Source of the DNA: Acephala macrosclerotiorum
Taxonomy: Eukaryota > Ascomycota > Leotiomycetes > Helotiales > Mollisiaceae
Assembly (NCBI GenBank): GCA_014904845.1
Contig: MU119214.1
Span: 372,001 to 436,000, forward strand
Reading direction: 5' to 3'
DNA: 64,000 bases
The notes under the pieces were generated by a model, which ran no database searches, had not been told where the DNA came from, and saw nothing but the letters and a program-made list of their open reading frames with translations. Both the position numbers and the translations under genes were made by a program. Below, one piece after another: positions 58,679 through 64,000 of this stretch (its first letter is position 1; each line of letters begins with the position of its first letter).

Positions 58679-61139
58679 TCAATCATAAACCCGACCGAGG
58701 CAGAAATCACGCGGCAATTGCTTCTCGCCCTCCTTGTAAGGAACACCGGCCTCATCTCTCGCCAAGTCGTTAACCCACCTTCCTTTTGGTACAACTCCCT
58801 TGCCGTTAGCCCACTTGTCGGCCAAGTAGAACCAACTCAACGCATTACCTACCGTGCCGACTTCATCGCTGACGCTAACTGCTGCAAATGCAGACATCTC
58901 AGCATAAAGTTTGTCATCAGTCCACAAATCAAGGAGGTGCTTAGCAACAGCTCTCCAATCTCCAGGCTCGACGAGGTATCCGTTCTTGCGGTGCTGGACT
59001 TGCAATGGGATACCGCCGCAATTGGTAGCGATGACAGGCTTGCCCTTATGAATAGCTTCAGACACCTTGACTTCGAATCCCTCTCGAGTGGAGAGTTGGA
59101 GCACGATATGTGCAGCTGACAGCAAGGTATTGAGAAGTTGATCATTGGGCGCCAAACGCATGACTGAGATGCTTGACAAGAGATGCGGGAACCGAAGCTC
59201 GATTTGAGACATGGTTTGATCGTAAATCATTGTTCCGTCTGGATCGTCGACTGAGCCGTTGCCGCAGATGACCAGTTGAGGAGCCTCGATCTTGGGGTGG
59301 TGTTTGGAGAGTAAGCGGCGGAATTCGGCGTATGATTCAATGACGGTGGGGATTCCTTTGGCGGGGTCGAAACGTGCGACTTGGACAATGTATTTCTTGA
59401 ATGGCCAGCGGAGTTCGGTCATACGGAGAGCATGGCATTGTTCGTTGTAAAGATGGCCGTAGTAGCCTTGGTCCCAATCGTTCATGTCCTTGTTGAGGCC
59501 ATCGAGCCAGTCCGTGGTGGCAGGAAGGTAGGCAACCTTGTCAGCGGGGACATTGGCGGGGACGAATGAGGGGATGGGGTGGGAGATGAACATGTCGGCG
59601 TGTTGGATGTTGGACCAGAGGAATTGCCAGATGTCGGATTGGGGGGAGTTGGGGGTCATGGCGAGGTCGGATCGGATTTGGATGTGGCTACGGTATAGGA
59701 CTGGCCGATTCGGGGTGATCTTCTTGATGAGTGGGATCAGACCTGGCATTTGGGGATCATCAATCTGTTCGGGTCAGTAGGGTTCGATGAGTTGAATAGA
59801 GATCACTTACAAAGATGACATCTGCTCCACCCTCCTCAGGTGGGATCAAAGGTCCGCCTGGCGAGAGCCAATAACGCTTGGCATTATCCTCAATCCATTC
59901 TGTCAAGGTATTCTTCTCCTCTGAACTGATGAAGACGCCTGGCTCTGCAACGCCTTGAAGAATATTATGGACAGTCTTGGTAATACGGAAGACACCTGGC
60001 TTTGGCTTGGGTACATACCTGGCGATGAGCGTTAGTGCTGAGGTAGAACGACAATAGATGGGGGTACATACCAAGTCAGGTCAACTCCCAGAACATTTGC
60101 TAGTCGGACAAGAGCGTGTCTCATCAAAGCCACTCCACCTCCTTGTGGTGTGCTGCTGAAGAACGCGATCTTGGTTCCCAGCTTCTTCAACGAGACAACA
60201 TAGTGCACCATAGCATCCCACGTGGGGGCGTCGCAAGTTGTCTTGAAGTTCTCGACCGAGAGAATGTGGACCTGCTCTCCGGCATCTACCTGAACGACTC
60301 CCCGGTATCCGACCTGCAAGATCGGGGCAAGACTTGGGCCAAAATGCCTATCAAAACGTGTTAGTGTCGATCATACCACAGCGGCAAACAGGGGCAACAT
60401 CTAAGATTAGGAATAGGGCTGTGGGGGTCCTGGTAGGGTGGCGCTCACATGATACATTTTCTTGCCATCGAGTCTGCTTGCTCATCGACGCACTTTTTGG
60501 ACCAGAAAGCGCGAGCTCTCTTGGCCTCAGCCTCCTCGAGCTCTAACAGGTTCGCAATGGGAACAATATCCAATTCCAGCCATAGCCTGGAGCATAGCTT
60601 TGGGGCTCGTGCTAGCAATTCATTGGGTAAGCCAGCACCCACAAACTTGGCAAGGTTGTTGTGTTCGTACGACTCCAACTCCTTGATCACGTAGTCCGCA
60701 ATTCGGTCCTCCCCAGGTTGCAATCCGCCATTGAGTTCAACATTCTTGACGGAGAAATCGAGAAGGTAGGTATTATCGTGAATAGCGACTGCTACGACAG
60801 CAGTGTGGGAATCGTTGAAGACAGCTGAGATACCAGCGTAAAGAGTCTGAACGTATTAGTTCGCTTTGAAATGAGCGCAAGTAGCGGTGTAGCACTTACT
60901 GTGAGTGCTGGTGCAAAAGGACCCTCTCGGGCTGCGAGTTGGCTGAGTCTTCGAGTACGATGGGTTGATTGTTTTGCTTGAAAGTCGCGACCATGTTTGA
61001 ATGCCATCAGGGCGTAGACATATGGGCGCAAGCTTTTGGGAGTTCCGCGTAGAGGAGTAGGAACTCTGGATGGCGGTGTAATGTCTCCTAAGATACGAGG
61101 GCCACTGCCTGGTAAATGAAGAGATTTGTTCTCGATCAT
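58679..61139 (-). CDS. ccg-9: CCG-9-type retaining glycosyltransferase (trehalose synthase/phosphorylase family)
   Basis: Exons 61139-60900, 60846-60449, 60347-60072, 60018-59811 and 59764-58679; introns of 53, 101, 53 and 46 nt; 735 residues, every junction in phase. The first 250 residues are the family-specific N-terminal domain (LYAGISAVFNDSHTAVVAVA). The GT-B fold follows: FFSSTPQGGGVALMRHALVR, then GVDLTWYVPKPKPGVFRITK, GADVIFIDDPQMPGLIPLIK and RSHIQIRSDL. The C-terminal GT4 half has VARFDPAKGIPTVIESYAEF and the E-x7-E region LSTREGFEVKVSEAIHKGKP with VIATNCGGIPLQVQ. Neurospora clock-controlled gene 9 belongs to this family; the likely reaction joins or phosphorolyses trehalose. Start ATG at 61139 (MIENKSLHLPG). 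Confidence 0.92.
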
Positions 61140-63225
61140 GGTGACTGGTTGCTGTTTGTCTTTGTAAAAGAGAGTATTGAAATGATTGATCTTGGACTTG
61201 AGAGAGTCTGCCTGAAGGTCTTATACTTGTCCTTTTATTGTCCGAGAATTGGGGGAAGTCGAGCGACACTGACCGCGTCGAGGGATGAGGTTACACACAA
61301 GGCTTGTGGCTCAAGGCTGTGTGCGAGCCAAGGAAAATACTTGTTTGTGGTGCGGTATGTCGGCTGTTAACCTGGTTCAGTCCCTACCGTCGCGTGTCAC
61401 TTCTCGGATTTCGGCGCAGGCAAGGGTGAATTGGGTGGTGGCAAGAGCTGAGCCCGAAGTCTCTTGGTCAATGTCAGGCCACTTTTTGGACGTAGCCTCG
61501 TGTGGGGAAAGGGAGAAGTCTCCAGCCTCGTGGAGAGGCTTGGGCTATTGGCCAATAATCGGCGGTGGCGTTATACGGAGATATCCTGCCGGGGGTCGTG
61601 GCTCCATTGCTGGATCGTCCCAAGTTTCCATCCCGACCAGCTGCTTGAGCGGGTTCGACCTCGTGGGATCATGCACTGGACTTGGGAGCGTGGGGGGTTA
61701 ATAATAGGTGGATTACGATCCTTGTCGTACAGCGGCTTGTTCGTGTGAGGTCTTTCCATCCTGGCAAACTCCAGCACCAGCTTTCAATGACTCTTTGGCC
61801 AGGTGACCGTTCAGCCACTCTGCAACTCTTGACAGCATCTCCTCTGTCCGCCTATTGTCCCTAATCACCGCCTCGGTCCATTCTTCATGCATTAAATCAT
61901 GTGTAAAGCCACGCGAGACGTCCCTGACCAGAACCCATCTATATACAAAGTATACCTCCCAAGTTCGTGTAATAGTCCCGGGTTTCCAGCTCCTACTCCA
62001 TGGCCATGTCAAGCACAATATTGCTTGTTTTCGTTCCCCATTATATCGTATTCTGTACCGATAATTAGAAGTCCAAGCTAGTAGATGCTCGCCATGTGTA
62101 TACCTGACGCTGAGCGGTAGATCCCGAATGCCTTGCCCTGGCCTGGGTGTATCCTCTCGAAAATGTCTCCAGAGCTAACCTGGCATTTGCATCTTTTTCG
62201 ATTTGCAACGCCCTTGGTTTCTGGGACTGGGCTGGAGATACGACGAAGCTATTGTCAATCGCATTGGTTCCTCTTGAAAATTTTCACTTTTCTCCAATGG
62301 CAGATGTCCATTTCATACCCAGTCTACACGATGGGAACTTGCTCCATGCAATGCTGTTTGTACTCGGTTTCTGGAACCACGACATGGACAGTATTCCAAC
62401 ATGTAGCAGTAGCAAAGGCACACCAGAGCATAACGTCCGATTATGGAAATAGGTATAGGAGCGGCAGAGCTTTGCGGTTCGGGATGGCAGATTCGAATTA
62501 CGTCCTGGAGTCGAGTATAAAGCCACCGGTGGTCACTAACTTCCAGTCGCAGATCTGGCAGACAGCCGGCTTGAGCGGAAAGGTGGCGTCGCAGATATTG
62601 GAGGATAGGCAGACCGCGTCGTTCCTGTTCTGTTATTGAATCAAGAGATACCCGTGTAGAAGGCTAAGAGGAGTTACAAACGCGAGAATAGTCATCCTGA
62701 GACCTTGAAAGGGTAGAGAAATTTAAGAAAGTGAACGAGAGACCTTACATGATACACGATGGCGGGTGAAACAGTCTCTGGACTGGTTGGAAGGTATGCT
62801 TGTCGGGTCTGCGGAAACGAGAAATATATTTCTATTCTTACTTTTGCGTGCAGCGTGCACTGGTACGGCGTAGGGCATTGTGTTGTGTCTGAACGCAAAA
62901 TGCATAGTTCTGCAGGTGGTTGATGGAAGAGATTGAGCGGAGAGAGTGAACAGCTAGAAAATGGCGCCAAGGCTCTCTTTGGCTTAGCTTTTTCTACCAT
63001 TCACTTTGGTATTTTCGCAAGCCCGAATCAACGATTCTTGAATAGAGACATCAACAGCCAAACACTCATTCTATCAGTAGGGACTGCCAAAACAATTCCC
63101 ATCCCTTGCCACTTGCAAACATTCGCTCACGCCCAATAGAGGATAGTTTGAAATCACGTGATGGATATCTCCATTGCGCCTGCCATACTGAAGCACAAAT
63201 CAAGAAGCCTCTTGAAAGGATAGCC
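61140..63225. other. 2.1 kb without a supported gene
   Basis: Promoter of the CCG-9-type gene at the left and of the SET gene at the right. Frames up to 168 codons (62133-62639 plus) have no recognisable features. Confidence 0.4.
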
Positions 63226-64000
63226 ATGGCAAATCCTTCTGACCAACCTCCAATCGAAAACACCCCTTCAGCCATGGACGATGTGAGGGCGCTATTACGA
63301 TGGGGCTCGCACCTCGGTACAAAACTTGACGAGAGAGTCGAAATTTATCAAGACTCCCAAACGGGACTGTCCTTTCGAGCAATGGGAACTATACCGCCCG
63401 ATACACCGCTGGCCATATCATCCAATCTGACGCCCTTGTCTTATCTCAACGCAATTGGAGCATTGACTTTCGAGAATCGGGAGTCTTCTTACTTTCCCTC
63501 TGAGTTCATTGCTGGTCTCAACGATGAATATCCCCACATTATTGGTAACTTCTTCCTTATGCAGCAGTATCTGATGGGCGCGGGATCTCACTGGTATGAC
63601 TATATCCGGACTCTTCCTCAGCCTGACCGACCGGAAACTATGCCAACCCCGATGTGGTGGCCAGATGACGATGTACGTTTCCTTGCTGGCACGAATGCTG
63701 AGGTTGCTGTGAAGCGGAAGAACAAATCTTGGACATCCGATTACCACAGAGGCTTTGCTTTACTTCGAGAACGCCTCCCGAAGGTGGATTTCTACACCTA
63801 CGACCTTTACAAATGGGCAGCAACGATATTCGGAACTAGAAGCTTTCGTCCCTCGTTGACAATACCACTGTCAGGGCTTTTTGAGCACTTTTCTCCGACT
63901 ACCACCCGCTACTACTCCCTCAAAAACCTGAAAGCAATAGATCATGTCCTAAAGGATGGGTTTGCTGTCCTTTATCCCATCCTAGACATTGGAAACCATA
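63226..64000 (+). CDS. SET-domain lysine methyltransferase, 5' part (cut by window end)
   Basis: Open from the ATG at 63226 to the window end with no stop, 258 codons. The N-terminal WGSHLGTKLDERVEIYQDSQ and SFRAMGTIPPDTPLAISSNL match the start of the split SET domain of the Rubisco-LSMT/SETD6/Rkm type. The inserted helical domain follows (LPKVDFYTYDLYKWAATIFG, in which W-A---F-TRSF is typical). The last codons read VLYPILDIGNH, the conserved Asn-His of the SET catalytic core. Expected role: methylation of a ribosomal or other non-histone protein. No intron is seen in this part. Confidence 0.85.
   Translation, partial: MANPSDQPPIENTPSAMDDVRALLRWGSHLGTKLDERVEIYQDSQTGLSFRAMGTIPPDTPLAISSNLTPLSYLNAIGALTFENRESSYFPSEFIAGLNDEYPHIIGNFFLMQQYLMGAGSHWYDYIRTLPQPDRPETMPTPMWWPDDDVRFLAGTNAEVAVKRKNKSWTSDYHRGFALLRERLPKVDFYTYDLYKWAATIFGTRSFRPSLTIPLSGLFEHFSPTTTRYYSLKNLKAIDHVLKDGFAVLYPILDIGNH

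Overview
The window is nuclear DNA from a filamentous ascomycete (Pezizomycotina; a leotiomycete is possible but the sequence alone does not prove it). Introns are short (about 45-95 nt) with GTRNGT...YAG borders. Genes are closely spaced on both strands. The gene families are typical of moulds: a CCG-9-type glycosyltransferase, a PARP/E2 fusion, a CmcJ/AsaB-type oxygenase, a Zn2Cys6 factor with a central cluster, and an AT-hook protein. C-to-T/G-to-A damage of the RIP type (repeat-induced point mutation) is visible in several places.

Layout. 0-9 kb: a broken PhiA-like secreted-protein gene, PRPP synthetase, RNA polymerase III subunit C17/RPC9, an intron-containing tRNA-like gene with a Pol III terminator, and the divergent pair SOF1 / RPN6. 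9-16 kb: a 1350-residue AT-hook protein, a CmcJ/AsaB-like oxygenase and a small unknown gene. 16-27 kb is a disturbed segment: an Old Yellow Enzyme pseudogene with nonsense changes in CpA/TpG context, a decayed Prp22-type DEAH helicase followed by a second decayed copy of its own C-terminal tail, a RING gene with a frame break, two very AT-rich islands and degenerate coiled-coil debris. An intact RVB1 sits in the middle of it.

27-40 kb: an Sds3-like co-repressor subunit, a 1226-residue PARP-plus-ubiquitin-conjugating fusion (six exons), a COG5-like Golgi tethering subunit and an 822-residue type II membrane glycosyltransferase-like protein. 40-45 kb: a 46-bp tandem repeat, two adjacent long fold-back sequences related to each other, and a C2H2 zinc-finger gene. 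45-54 kb: an SPFH/stomatin gene and two metallophosphoesterase paralogs in tandem. 54-64 kb: a Zn2Cys6 factor, a hAT-like MITE with 8-bp flanking repeats, a CCG-9-type glycosyltransferase and the 5' part of a SET-domain methyltransferase cut by the window end.

Most intact genes are housekeeping functions that do not form a pathway: nucleotide supply, Pol III transcription, ribosome biogenesis, proteasome, chromatin remodelling and Golgi traffic. There is no biosynthetic cluster. The most unusual material is the set of decayed duplications (Prp22 body and tail, OYE) and the repeat/hairpin structures at 40.4-41.3 kb and 57.9-58.2 kb. Exon coordinates were derived by hand from splice signals, reading frame and family conservation; no alignment or database search was run.
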